From: Microbacterium sp. LWO13-1.2 | Lineage (GTDB): Bacteria > Actinomycetota > Actinomycetes > Actinomycetales > Microbacteriaceae | Length of the DNA: 64,000 nt | Assembly (NCBI RefSeq): GCF_038397725.1 | Contig: NZ_CP151634.1 | Coordinates: 2,108,001-2,172,000, forward strand | Reading direction: 5' to 3' | Shown: positions 25,116 to 32,785 of the stretch, piece by piece | Layout: every line of letters starts with the position of its first letter | How positions within the stretch are numbered: position 1 is the stretch's first letter | Notes under the pieces: model-generated | The model's input: only the letters and a program-made list of their open reading frames with translations | Told to the model about the DNA's origin: nothing | The model's database searches: none | Made by a program: the position numbers and the translations under genes

Positions 25116-26099
25116 ATGCCAAGAAACATCACCATCTCGGAGGGCCGCGAGTTGCTGCTCACGCGTGCGCAGCTGCGCGAAAGTGGTCGTTCTGAGCGTG
25201 AGATCCGGATGCTGGTCGCGACGAGCGGTCTCGTGCGTGTTCGGCGCGGCTGGTATGTCGACGGTGAAGCATGGCGTGACCTGTGGAACGAGGGGCGCCA
25301 TCTGCTCCAGGTCATCGCGACCCATCTCAGCTCCGACCTCCCCGGGCCGGTGTTCATGCTTTCTTCAGCCGGCGTTCTCCGTGGGCTGCCGTTGTATCGG
25401 CTGGCGCCGAAGCATGTCCACGTCGCGCTCGGCGGAGCGAGCCATTCCAAGACCCGCTTCGGGGTCGTTCATCACGATGTTCAACTGGCTCGGCGAGATG
25501 TCGATGAGGTCGAGGGCATCCGCTGCACGTCTTTGGATCGCACCGTCCTCGATCTAGCGTGCACGATGTCCGAGGAGGCAGCCGTGTCCTGCGCGGATGC
25601 GGCGTTGCGCCGGCTGGCCGTCGTCGGCCATGTGCAGAACGAAGATCTCGCCGATGAGTGGCGTCTCGCACTCGGGGAACGGGCCGACCAGGTGAGCGTG
25701 CGCGGGATTCGACGGGCGCGAAGGGTGATCGAGTTCGCTGATGGGCGTGCACAGCTTCCCGGGGAGAGCGTGAGCCGATTGCAATTGCACAGGCTTGGGT
25801 TCAGGAGCGTGCCGTTGCAGACTCGGGTGGTCGGCCCGAACGGCGAGGACTACTGGCTGGACTTCGCCTTCCCCAGCGCGCGTCGCTTCGGGGAGTTCGA
25901 CGGGAAGCGGAAGTATTTCGACGCCGATTTGCGCGGCGGACGATCCGTGGGAGAAGCGGTCCTCGACGAGAAGTACAGGGAGGATGCCGTTCGCGGTGTC
26001 ACGGGCTGGGGCTTCGCCCGCTGGGGCTCCGAGCACATCGAGACGGCGGAGCAGCTGGGGCGGCGGCTCCGCGCCTTCGGCATCCGTCCGCCCGGATGA
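25116..26099 (+). CDS. AbiEi-like wHTH protein with C-terminal nuclease-like domain
   Basis: A 327-residue protein. The N-terminal 55 residues (LLLTRAQLRESGRSEREIRMLV, GLVRVRRGWYV) look like the AbiEi_4 winged-helix antitoxin domain. The middle matches the AbiEi-type C-terminal region (SSAGVLRGLPLY, TSLDRTVLDLA). The last 90 residues have D-x-F-...-FGEFDGKRKY-...-E-KYREDAVR-...-GWGFARW, recalling DUF559/Vsr-like PD-(D/E)XK folds. No partner toxin gene (AbiEii) is adjacent. Two 68-bp palindromes flank it, which hints at a mobile or defence-related cassette. The function is not established. Confidence 0.65.
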   Translation: MPRNITISEGRELLLTRAQLRESGRSEREIRMLVATSGLVRVRRGWYVDGEAWRDLWNEGRHLLQVIATHLSSDLPGPVFMLSSAGVLRGLPLYRLAPKHVHVALGGASHSKTRFGVVHHDVQLARRDVDEVEGIRCTSLDRTVLDLACTMSEEAAVSCADAALRRLAVVGHVQNEDLADEWRLALGERADQVSVRGIRRARRVIEFADGRAQLPGESVSRLQLHRLGFRSVPLQTRVVGPNGEDYWLDFAFPSARRFGEFDGKRKYFDADLRGGRSVGEAVLDEKYREDAVRGVTGWGFARWGSEHIETAEQLGRRLRAFGIRPPG

Positions 26100-26122
26100 C
26101 TTGTCGCCCCCTTGGCCGGCGC

Positions 26123-26190
26123 CGATACCCACACTTCTCGCCGAAACCCACGTCTACATGACGGGGTCTCGGCGAGAAGTGTGGGTCTCG
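26123..26190. repeat. 68-bp palindromic repeat, copy 2
   Basis: Same length and same orientation as copy 1, with six differences. It lies 23 bases after the stop of the AbiEi-like gene and 26 bases before the end of the convergent zwf-like gene. It could fold as a terminator for either gene. Confidence 0.8.
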
Positions 26191-26216
26191 GCGAGATCCG
26201 ACCGGAGTCCGGCGAA

Positions 26217-27632
26217 TCAGCGCGGTGAGTCCGGATGCGGAGCATCCAACCCCGCCGGAGCATCCCACCCCGCAGGAGCATCCCACCCCGCAGGGCCCGG
26301 GGAGCCCGCGACGTACTTGTCGAGGGGCACGTCGCCGTTCTTCCAGGCCTGCAGGATCGGTTCGACGATCCGCCAGCTCTCCTCGGCGGCGTCTCCGCGC
26401 ACCGCGAGCATCGGGTCGCCGTCGAGAACACCGGAGAGCACCTCGGCGTACGCCTTCAGCGCTCCTTCGCCGAGGTCGGCGGAGAGCGTGGCGCGCTCCA
26501 GCTCGAACGGATCATCGGCGCCGTTGACGTTCAACTCGAGGGAGATCCGATCGGGACCGAGCGAGAAGCGCAGCACCGCGCCCTCGGCCGAGCCGGTGAG
26601 ACCGATCGGAACGTGCCGAACCGGACGGAAGCGCACGACGATCTCCCGCGCGGGGTCTCCGATCGCCTTGCCGGAACGAAGGGTGAAGGGCACGCCTGCC
26701 CAGCGCGCGTTGCGCACTTCGAACGTCACTTCGGCGAGCGTCTCCGTGCGGCGAGCTGGATCGACGCCGGGCTCGTCGACGTAAGACGGCTTGTCCGTGC
26801 CCGCGACGGTGCCGGCGGTGTACCTGGCGCGTCGCGATGAGGACGTGGGGTCATCGCCCCAGACCGATGTCGCTCGCAGCACGGCACTGGTCGCCGCACG
26901 GAAGTCCACCTCGTCGAGGGTGGCCGGCTCCTCCATGGCGAGCACCGCCAGCACCTGCAGGAGGTGGCTCTGGATCATGTCGACCATGGCGCCGGCCGAG
27001 TCGTAGTACCCGGCGCGCCCCTCCAGCCCCAGCTGCTCGTCGTAGACGATGTCGACCGACTCGATGCTCTCCGCAGACCAGAGCGGTTCGAGCACGCGAT
27101 TGGCGAATCGGGCGCCGAGCAGATTCAGCGTCGTGGATCGGCCGAGGAAGTGGTCCACGCGGAACACCTGGCTCTCGGCGACCAGACCGGCGAGCGTCCG
27201 GTTCAGGAGCCGGGCGCTCTCCTCGTCGGTGCCGAACGGCTTCTCCAGAACGAGCACCGCACCCTCGGGGAGCATCTCCGCGGTGAGGGCCTCGAAGGCG
27301 GCCGTGGTGACGCTGGGCGGCACGGCGAAGTACAGTGCGACCTGGCCCGAGCACTCGCCCAGCAACGCGTTCAGATCGTCGGCGCGGGTAATGTCGGTGC
27401 GACGGTAGGACGCATCCACGCGGGATGCCGCCCCCTCCGCCTCCACGGTTGCGAACGCCGTGCGCACGAGCTCGTCGAGTTCACGATCGGTCCAGTCTTC
27501 GCGGTCGGCGCCGATCAGCCGCACCCGGCGCGACGGCTCGTGCACGAGCAGCTGGCCGAGTGCCGGAAGCAGGAGGCGGGAGGTGAGGTCACCGGAGGCC
27601 CCGAAGATCACCAGCGTGGTCGCATCGGTCAT
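26217..27632 (-). CDS. zwf: Glucose-6-phosphate dehydrogenase homologue, diverged
   Basis: A 471-residue member of the G6PD family, with GASGDL at the NADP site and EKPFG at 130-134. The active-site block reads RVDHFLGR (158-165), keeping the catalytic histidine pair context. However, the usual RIDHYLGKE lysine is arginine, and the N-terminal KRK after the nucleotide loop is SRL. The C-terminus carries an unusual PAGWDAPAGWDAPAGLDAP repeat. There is no gnd, opcA or tal next to it, so it may be a second copy with altered substrate use. On the minus strand TACGGT lies six bases before the ATG (leaderless). Confidence 0.8.
   Translation of the reverse strand: MTDATTLVIFGASGDLTSRLLLPALGQLLVHEPSRRVRLIGADREDWTDRELDELVRTAFATVEAEGAASRVDASYRRTDITRADDLNALLGECSGQVALYFAVPPSVTTAAFEALTAEMLPEGAVLVLEKPFGTDEESARLLNRTLAGLVAESQVFRVDHFLGRSTTLNLLGARFANRVLEPLWSAESIESVDIVYDEQLGLEGRAGYYDSAGAMVDMIQSHLLQVLAVLAMEEPATLDEVDFRAATSAVLRATSVWGDDPTSSSRRARYTAGTVAGTDKPSYVDEPGVDPARRTETLAEVTFEVRNARWAGVPFTLRSGKAIGDPAREIVVRFRPVRHVPIGLTGSAEGAVLRFSLGPDRISLELNVNGADDPFELERATLSADLGEGALKAYAEVLSGVLDGDPMLAVRGDAAEESWRIVEPILQAWKNGDVPLDKYVAGSPGPAGWDAPAGWDAPAGLDAPHPDSPR
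26242..26295 (-). repeat. 18-bp tandem repeat in the zwf 3' end
   Basis: Three consecutive 18-base units (26242, 26260, 26278), differing at only a few positions, encode the in-frame AGWDAP repeats at the C-terminus of the dehydrogenase. It looks like replication-slippage expansion. Confidence 0.8.
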
Positions 27633-27644
27633 GCGACCACCGTA
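27630..27644 (-). promoter_or_regulatory. Leaderless -10 box for the zwf-like gene
   Basis: TACGGT, six bases, ATG on the minus strand; no Shine-Dalgarno present. Confidence 0.5.
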
Positions 27645-27687
27645 GCCCCGACGCCTCCGTCGCGGCAGGACGTGCCGCTCTCTCGAT

Positions 27688-27717
27688 TTGGGGACTGCGG
27701 ATGCCGTGGGGTACAGT
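27688..27717 (+). promoter_or_regulatory. Promoter of rplJ-rplL
   Basis: -35-like TTGGGG (27688-27693), an 18-base spacer and -10 TACAGT (27712-27717). The transcript would carry a leader of about 200 bases. Confidence 0.5.
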
Positions 27718-27724
27718 TATCCCA

Positions 27725-27927
27725 ACCGAAGACCGCTGGTCATCGTCGTGCGCGCAAGTGCATGAGGATTGAAGCTCTGCAATGCAGGGGCCCGCGCAGG
27801 TGTCACGAACTTCTCAAAGCTCCGTGCGCTTGCGCCGGAGCTTTTTTGTGTGCAGATCCTGTTCCACAGGCGGTCGAGGTCGGTGCCTCACCACCGTGAG
27901 GCGCCTCGTAGACACCAAGGAGTGACC
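27725..27927 (+). promoter_or_regulatory. L10-type ribosomal leader with attenuator
   Basis: A long untranslated leader before rplJ. It contains short paired segments and ends with a full intrinsic terminator 80 bases before the ATG. This is the arrangement of L10 leaders, in which excess L10(L12)4 binds the leader RNA and favours early termination. The L10 binding elements were not folded, so the regulator is inferred from gene context. Confidence 0.6.
27816..27847 (+). terminator. Attenuator hairpin in the rplJ leader
   Basis: AAAGCTCCG pairs with CGGAGCTTT, the last arm running into TTTTTT. It lies upstream of rplJ, between promoter and gene, so it acts as an attenuator and does not end an operon. 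Confidence 0.85.
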
Positions 27928-28416
27928 ATGGCGCAGAAGGATGCATCGGTCGCCGAGCTCACGAAGTCATTCGAGAACTCGAACGCCGTCCTGCTGACCG
28001 AGTACCGCGGTCTGACGGTTGCCCAGCTCAAGCAGCTGCGCAACAGCATCCGTCAGGACGCCGAGTACGCCGTGGTGAAGAACACGCTGACCAAGATCGC
28101 CGCGAACAACGCGGGGATCAGTGCGCTGGATGACGACCTCAAGGGTCCGTCCGCCGTCGCATTCGTGCACGGTGACTTCGTCGCCACCGCCAAGGCTCTG
28201 CGTGACTTCGCCAAGGCGAACCCGCTTCTCGTGATCAAGTCCGGCATCTTCGAGGGCAACGCCCTCACCGCCGACGAGGTCAACAAGTACGCCGCGCTCG
28301 AGAGCCGTGAGGTTCTGCTGGCGAAGGCTGCGGGCATGATGAAGGCGACGATGGGCAAGGCTGCGGCCACCATCGACGCGCTTCGCGAAAAGCTGGAGAC
28401 CGCACAGGCCGCGTAA
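27928..28416 (+). CDS. rplJ: 50S ribosomal protein L10
   Basis: A 162-residue protein starting at the ATG of [11 protein letters not shown] after AAGGAG. It has the L10 N-terminal rRNA-binding domain ([30 protein letters not shown]) and a C-terminal helix for L7/L12 dimers. L10 anchors the L7/L12 stalk and autoregulates its operon. Readings that begin further upstream would pass through the attenuator and are not used. Confidence 0.96.
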   Translation: MAQKDASVAELTKSFENSNAVLLTEYRGLTVAQLKQLRNSIRQDAEYAVVKNTLTKIAANNAGISALDDDLKGPSAVAFVHGDFVATAKALRDFAKANPLLVIKSGIFEGNALTADEVNKYAALESREVLLAKAAGMMKATMGKAAATIDALREKLETAQAA

Positions 28417-28463
28417 GCGACCGGCGATCTTTTTCACAAACCCCATCTATTAGGAGATACATC

Positions 28464-28841
28464 ATGGCGAAGCTCACCACCGAGGAGCTGCTCGAGCAGT
28501 TCGCTGGCCTGACCCTTGTCGAGCTCAACGACTTCGTGAAGGCGTTCGAGGAGAAGTTCGAGGTCACCGCTGCTGCCCCCGTCGCCGTTGCCGGCGCTGG
28601 CGGCGCTGCTGCTGAAGAGGTCGAGGAGAAGGACTCCTTCGACGTCGTCCTCGAGGCTGCTGGCGACAAGAAGATCCAGGTCATCAAGACGGTCCGCGAG
28701 CTCACCTCGCTCGGCCTCGGCGAGGCCAAGGCTGTCGTCGACGGTGCACCGAAGGCCGTCCTCGAAGGCGCGACCAAGGAAGCTGCCGAGAAGGCCAAGG
28801 CTGCCCTCGAAGAGGCAGGCGCAACGGTTACCCTCAAGTAA
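28464..28841 (+). CDS. rplL: 50S ribosomal protein L7/L12
   Basis: A 125-residue protein of normal length: N-terminal dimerisation domain ([21 protein letters not shown]), an Ala/Gly hinge ([13 protein letters not shown]) and the C-terminal factor-binding domain with [25 protein letters not shown] lies ahead of the ATG. It forms the stalk that recruits translation GTPases. It is the second gene of the rplJ operon and ends at a strong terminator. Confidence 0.97.
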   Translation: MAKLTTEELLEQFAGLTLVELNDFVKAFEEKFEVTAAAPVAVAGAGGAAAEEVEEKDSFDVVLEAAGDKKIQVIKTVRELTSLGLGEAKAVVDGAPKAVLEGATKEAAEKAKAALEEAGATVTLK

Positions 28842-28896
28842 TCCTGTTCGGGTCGAGGCGCAGAGCGCCCCGTCCTGAATGCGTCTGAACGCTTGC

Positions 28897-28926
28897 GAAA
28901 GCTCCGGGGTTCGCCCCGGGGCTTTC
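28897..28926 (+). terminator. Terminator of rplJ-rplL
   Basis: A near-perfect 13-bp stem GAAAGCTCCGGGG/CCCCGGGGCTTTC with a TTCG loop, 55 bases after the rplL stop and 18 bases before the end of the convergent lacI-type gene. Confidence 0.85.
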
Positions 28927-28944
28927 GTGCGTCCCGGGTCCTGG

Positions 28945-29961
28945 TCAGCGCGCCGGAGCGGTGGAGTTGCGCACCACGAGAGCGGATGCCGCCACCACGT
29001 GCTCGACCGGAGTGGCAGGGTCCTCGATCCGCTGCTGCAGAAGACGGACGGCCTGAGCGCCCTGCTCGCGCGGCCGCTGCCGGATCGTGGTCAGCGCGAA
29101 CATCTCGGCGTGCTGATGATCGTCGATGCCGACGACGCTCAACTCTGCCGGCACGGAGATCCCGAGCCGGCGTGAGGCGATGATCGCGCCGATCGCCGCC
29201 TCGTCGCAAATGCCGACGATCGCGGTCGGCCGGTCGCGCCGATCGCCGAGGAGCTCGGCGGCCGACGCGTACCCGTCCGGCATGGTGCCGGCGCTGATCT
29301 CCACTCCGTCTGCCACTCGCAGATGCGCGCCGAGTCCGGCAGACGTCATCGCATCCCGATAGCCGTCGACACGGCGGGAATCGACGAAGCTGCGGGATGC
29401 GGCATCCGCTGAGGTGCCGACAAGGGCGATCCTGGTGTGACCGAGCTCGATCAGGTGCTCTGTCGCAATGCGCGCAGCTGCGGAGTCGTCGATCGACACG
29501 GAACTCGCCCGGTCGGCAGGCGGGCCGACCGTCACCAGTGGATGATCCGCGCGCTGCACGCGTTCGAGCTCGTGAGGGCCGGGCTGGATGCCCGCGACGA
29601 TGAGCCCGTCGAACCGTTTGCGCGGCAGCACGCTCTCGAAGAGACGCGCGCGCTGGCCCGCGCCCTCCTTGAAGCTGTACAGCGCGAGGTCGTAGTCCAG
29701 CTCCAGGAGTGATTCCTGGATACCGGCCAGCAGTTCGGCGAAGAACCACCGCTCGATCGACGGCAGGACCACGCCGATGGTCTGGGTGCGTCCGGTGGCC
29801 AGGCTCGTCGCCGAGGAGTGCGCGACGTAGGAGAGCTCCCGCGCGGCCTCCGTGACGCGGGAACGAGTCGCGTCGGACACATAGCCCCGTCCGGTCAGGG
29901 CGCGGCTGGCGGTCGCCTTGGAGACGCCGGCACGTGCCGCGACGTCCGCGATCGTGCTCAT
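28945..29961 (-). CDS. LacI-family transcriptional regulator
   Basis: A 338-residue repressor beginning at the ATG of MSTIADVAARAGVSKATASR, behind GAGGAGG. The LacI HTH (residues 2-22) includes the hinge region LSYVAHSSATSLATGRTQTIGVVLP. The rest is a periplasmic-binding-protein fold for a sugar effector. It is divergent from an ABC sugar importer, and the 264-base gap holds two copies of a LacI-type palindrome, so it very likely represses both units. The inducing sugar is unknown; alpha-glucosides are a reasonable guess from the importer's similarity. Confidence 0.88.
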   Translation of the reverse strand: MSTIADVAARAGVSKATASRALTGRGYVSDATRSRVTEAARELSYVAHSSATSLATGRTQTIGVVLPSIERWFFAELLAGIQESLLELDYDLALYSFKEGAGQRARLFESVLPRKRFDGLIVAGIQPGPHELERVQRADHPLVTVGPPADRASSVSIDDSAAARIATEHLIELGHTRIALVGTSADAASRSFVDSRRVDGYRDAMTSAGLGAHLRVADGVEISAGTMPDGYASAAELLGDRRDRPTAIVGICDEAAIGAIIASRRLGISVPAELSVVGIDDHQHAEMFALTTIRQRPREQGAQAVRLLQQRIEDPATPVEHVVAASALVVRNSTAPAR

Positions 29962-30037
29962 CGGTCCTCCTCGACCTCGGCGTACGCGACGGCAGGGCAA
30001 CTCTGCGCGCCCGTCGGTTCCTCAGGGTACGCGGAGA

Positions 30038-30049
30038 GGAACCGGTTCC
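30038..30049. promoter_or_regulatory. LacI-type operator O1
   Basis: GGAACCGGTTCC, a perfect 12-bp palindrome with the central CG typical of LacI/GalR operators. It is nearer the regulator gene. Confidence 0.7.
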
Positions 30050-30090
30050 ACAATGACCGGCGGCCAGTCGTCCCTGAATACGTCGAATGG

Positions 30091-30118
30091 TTGTGCGCTT
30101 GTGATCGTTGCCTATTGT
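30091..30118 (+). promoter_or_regulatory. Candidate promoter of the sugar ABC operon
   Basis: -35 TTGTGC (30091-30096), 16 bases, -10 TATTGT (30113-30118). Operator O2 begins about 32 bases downstream, within the early transcribed region. Confidence 0.45.
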
Positions 30119-30149
30119 GCGGCGTCCTCGCGGGGAAGTAGGTTGGCCT

Positions 30150-30161
30150 GGAATCGGTTCC
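30150..30161. promoter_or_regulatory. LacI-type operator O2
   Basis: GGAATCGGTTCC, one base from O1's perfect palindrome. Centres of O1 and O2 are 112 bp apart, so looping is possible. Confidence 0.65.
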
Positions 30162-30225
30162 CTATCGGCGAGACACACAGCATCGCCATCCGCGAGGGGC
30201 CGGGTACTCGAAGAGGAGAATTCAC

Positions 30226-31539
30226 ATGGGTCTGTCACAGCGTCACCGGCGACTCGCGCCGCTCGCCCTGCTCGGTGCCACGGGCATCGCGCTCGCCGGA
30301 TGTGGAGCGCCCGGTGCCCCAGACGGTGGTGGCGAGGGCGGTGGCGGCAACACGGTCACCATCTACGGCACGATCGTCGATGCCGAGGCGGAACTGCTGC
30401 AGGAGTCCTGGGCCGATTGGGCCAAGGAGAACGACATCGTGATCAAGTACGAGGGCAGCCAGGACTTCGAGACCCAGCTCGGCACGCGCGCGCAGGGTGG
30501 CAACCCGCCGGACATCGCGATCTTCCCGCAGCCCGGCCTGTTCGCCGACTTCGCCGAGCGCGACTTCTTGAAGCCCGCGCCGGAAGAGGTCAAGAAGAAC
30601 GCGAACGAGTACTGGACCGAGGACTGGGTGAACTACGGCACGGTCGACGACACGTTCTACGGCGCGCCGCTGATGGCCAACGTCAAGGGCTGGATCTGGT
30701 ACTCGCCGACGAAGTTCGCCGAATGGGGCGTCGAAGTCCCCAAGACCCTCGATGAGCTGGGGGCGCTGACCACCGCGATTCAGGCAGCGTCGGGAACTCC
30801 CGCCTGGTGCGCCGGCTTCGAATCCGGAACGGCGACGGGCTGGCCCGGCACCGACTGGGTCGAGGACTACGTGCTGCGTCAGGCCGGTCCCGAGGTGTAT
30901 GACGAGTGGGTCACCGGCGAGGTCCCGTTCAGCGACCCGCAGATCAAGCAGGCGTTCGACTCCGTCGGCGAGGTGCTGCTGAACCCGGCGAACGTCAACG
31001 CCGGCTTCGGTGACGTCCGGTCGATCAACTCGACGGCCTTCGGCGACGTGGCTCCCGCGCTCGCTGCAGGAACCTGCGCGCTCACCCACCAGGCGTCGTT
31101 CCTCTCCGGCTTCTACCCGGAAGGCACCAACATCGCCGAGGACGGCGATGTCTGGGCCTTCATGCTTCCGGGTGAGAAGGCTGGCGAGAACGCGGTGACC
31201 GGTGCCGGCGAGATCGTCGGCGCGTTCAGCGACAGTGAGGCGACGCAGAAGGTGCTCGCGTACCTGTCGAGCCCCGAGTGGGCGAACAGCCGGGTGAGCC
31301 TCGGTGGCGTCACCTCCGCGAACAACGGGCTCGACCCGGAGAACGCGAAGGACCCCATCCTCCAGGAGACCATCAAGATCCTGCAGGACCCGGAGACGAC
31401 GTTCCGCTTCGATGCCTCCGACCTGATGCCCGGTGCCGTCGGCACCGGCACGTTCTGGAAGGGCATGGTCGCCTGGGTCAACGGAACTCCGACCGATGAG
31501 GTTCTCACGCAGATCGAGTCCGGCTGGCCGGCGAGCTGA
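30226..31539 (+). CDS. Sugar ABC transporter substrate-binding lipoprotein (alpha-glucoside type)
   Basis: A 437-residue family 1 solute-binding protein. The signal peptide ends in the lipobox LAGC, followed by a Gly-rich linker. The mature part shows VTIYGTIVDAEAELLQESW, GNPPDIAIFPQPG and the C-terminal GTFWKGMVAWVNG, all like AglE/alpha-glucoside-binding proteins. GAGGAGAA precedes the ATG. A hairpin after the stop separates it from the permease genes. No ATPase gene is present, so a shared MsiK-type ATPase elsewhere would energise import. The sugar is inferred from resemblance and stays uncertain. Confidence 0.85.
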   Translation: MGLSQRHRRLAPLALLGATGIALAGCGAPGAPDGGGEGGGGNTVTIYGTIVDAEAELLQESWADWAKENDIVIKYEGSQDFETQLGTRAQGGNPPDIAIFPQPGLFADFAERDFLKPAPEEVKKNANEYWTEDWVNYGTVDDTFYGAPLMANVKGWIWYSPTKFAEWGVEVPKTLDELGALTTAIQAASGTPAWCAGFESGTATGWPGTDWVEDYVLRQAGPEVYDEWVTGEVPFSDPQIKQAFDSVGEVLLNPANVNAGFGDVRSINSTAFGDVAPALAAGTCALTHQASFLSGFYPEGTNIAEDGDVWAFMLPGEKAGENAVTGAGEIVGAFSDSEATQKVLAYLSSPEWANSRVSLGGVTSANNGLDPENAKDPILQETIKILQDPETTFRFDASDLMPGAVGTGTFWKGMVAWVNGTPTDEVLTQIESGWPAS

Positions 31540-31547
31540 TCGGAACG

Positions 31548-31577
31548 GAGCGGGCCGTCCATCCGGGCGGCCCGCTC
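31548..31577 (+). terminator. Intercistronic hairpin after the binding-protein gene
   Basis: GAGCGGGCCG pairs with CGGCCCGCTC (10 bp, extended by a few bases), followed by a weak T-rich stretch. It probably protects the upstream mRNA end or partly terminates, giving more binding protein than permease. Confidence 0.7.
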
Positions 31578-31651
31578 TCTCGAATCCGAACAGCCGGCCC
31601 GAGCGCTGAGGCTCGGGGCGGCCTCGCTCTGCACAAGGTGAAAGGACCGAC

Positions 31652-32785
31652 GTGACCGCGTTCTTCCAGTGGATCGGGACGATGCATCCGATCCTGCAGG
31701 CTGTGATCGTCGTCATCGCATTCGCGGTGGTGGTAGCCGTCATCCTGCTTCTCGTCGACATCGCGCCGCGCAAGGGCGCGCTCTACACCGGCATCCGCCT
31801 GGCGATGTGCTTGCTCATCCCGCTGGCCGTGATGGTGACGTTCAACGCGTGGTACTGGGCGATGGGAGTCGCCGTCGCCGTCGGGGCGATCTTCTTCCTG
31901 TTGGACTTCCGCTCCCGCGAGGGCACCGGATATCTCATCCAGCTCGTGGCGTTCATGGCTCCGGCGATGCTGCTGCTGCTCGTCGGACTGATCCTGCCTT
32001 CGCTGCAGACGATGGTCACCTCGTTCATGAACTCCTCGGGAAAGGACTTCGTCGGCCTCGCCAACTACGCGTGGATCTTCACACAGCCCGACGGCATCCG
32101 CGTGGTGCTCAACACCGTCGTCTGGGTGCTGCTCACACCGACCGTCTCCACGATCGTCGGCCTCGCCTACGCCGTCTTCATCGACAAGACCCGCGGCGAG
32201 AAGATCTACAAGGTGCTGGTGTTCATGCCGATGGCGATCTCGTTCGTCGGTGCCGGCATCATCTGGCGCTTCATGTACGAGTACCGCGGCAAGGAGTTCG
32301 ACCAGATCGGCCTGCTGAATCAGCTCGTCGTCTGGTTCGGGGGAGAGCCGCAGCAGTGGCTGCTGAACCCGCCGCTGAACACGCTGTTCCTGATCGTCGT
32401 GCTGATCTGGGTGCAGACCGGCTTCGCGATGGTCGTGCTGTCCGCATCGATCAAGGGCGTGCCGGCCGAGCTGCTGGAAGCGGCTGAACTCGATGGCGCG
32501 AACGCCTGGCAGCGGTTCAAATCGGTCACGATTCCGGCGATCCGCCCCGCGCTGATCGTCGTCTTGACGACGATCTCGATCGCCTCGCTGAAGGTCTTCG
32601 ACATCGTGCGCACGATGACCGGCGGAAACTACGACACGTCGGTGCTCGCCAACGAGATGTACACGCAGTTCACGAAGTTCGAGGGAGGACGCAGCGCCGC
32701 GCTCGCGGTGATCCTGTTCATTCTGGTGCTGCCGATCGTCATCTACAACGCGCGCCAGATCCAGAAGCAGCGGGAGATCCGATGA
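31652..32785 (+). CDS. Sugar ABC transporter permease (MalF/AglF type)
   Basis: A 377-residue permease starting at a GTG with AAAGGA upstream. Two or three extra N-terminal transmembrane segments (about residues 17-90) precede the six-helix core, which is unusual for the roughly 300-residue family norm. The EAA motif is ELLEAAELDGANAWQRFKSVTIP, the contact site for the ATPase (given here as the loop around residues 275-297). The stop overlaps the start of the next permease by four bases. Together the two permeases form the heterodimeric channel. Confidence 0.9.
   Translation: MTAFFQWIGTMHPILQAVIVVIAFAVVVAVILLLVDIAPRKGALYTGIRLAMCLLIPLAVMVTFNAWYWAMGVAVAVGAIFFLLDFRSREGTGYLIQLVAFMAPAMLLLLVGLILPSLQTMVTSFMNSSGKDFVGLANYAWIFTQPDGIRVVLNTVVWVLLTPTVSTIVGLAYAVFIDKTRGEKIYKVLVFMPMAISFVGAGIIWRFMYEYRGKEFDQIGLLNQLVVWFGGEPQQWLLNPPLNTLFLIVVLIWVQTGFAMVVLSASIKGVPAELLEAAELDGANAWQRFKSVTIPAIRPALIVVLTTISIASLKVFDIVRTMTGGNYDTSVLANEMYTQFTKFEGGRSAALAVILFILVLPIVIYNARQIQKQREIR

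Noticed and set aside
24164..26099. Prophage remnant based on the YqaJ-type nuclease
   Set aside because: No integrase, capsid, terminase or att repeats are nearby; lone YqaJ genes are common on actinobacterial chromosomes.
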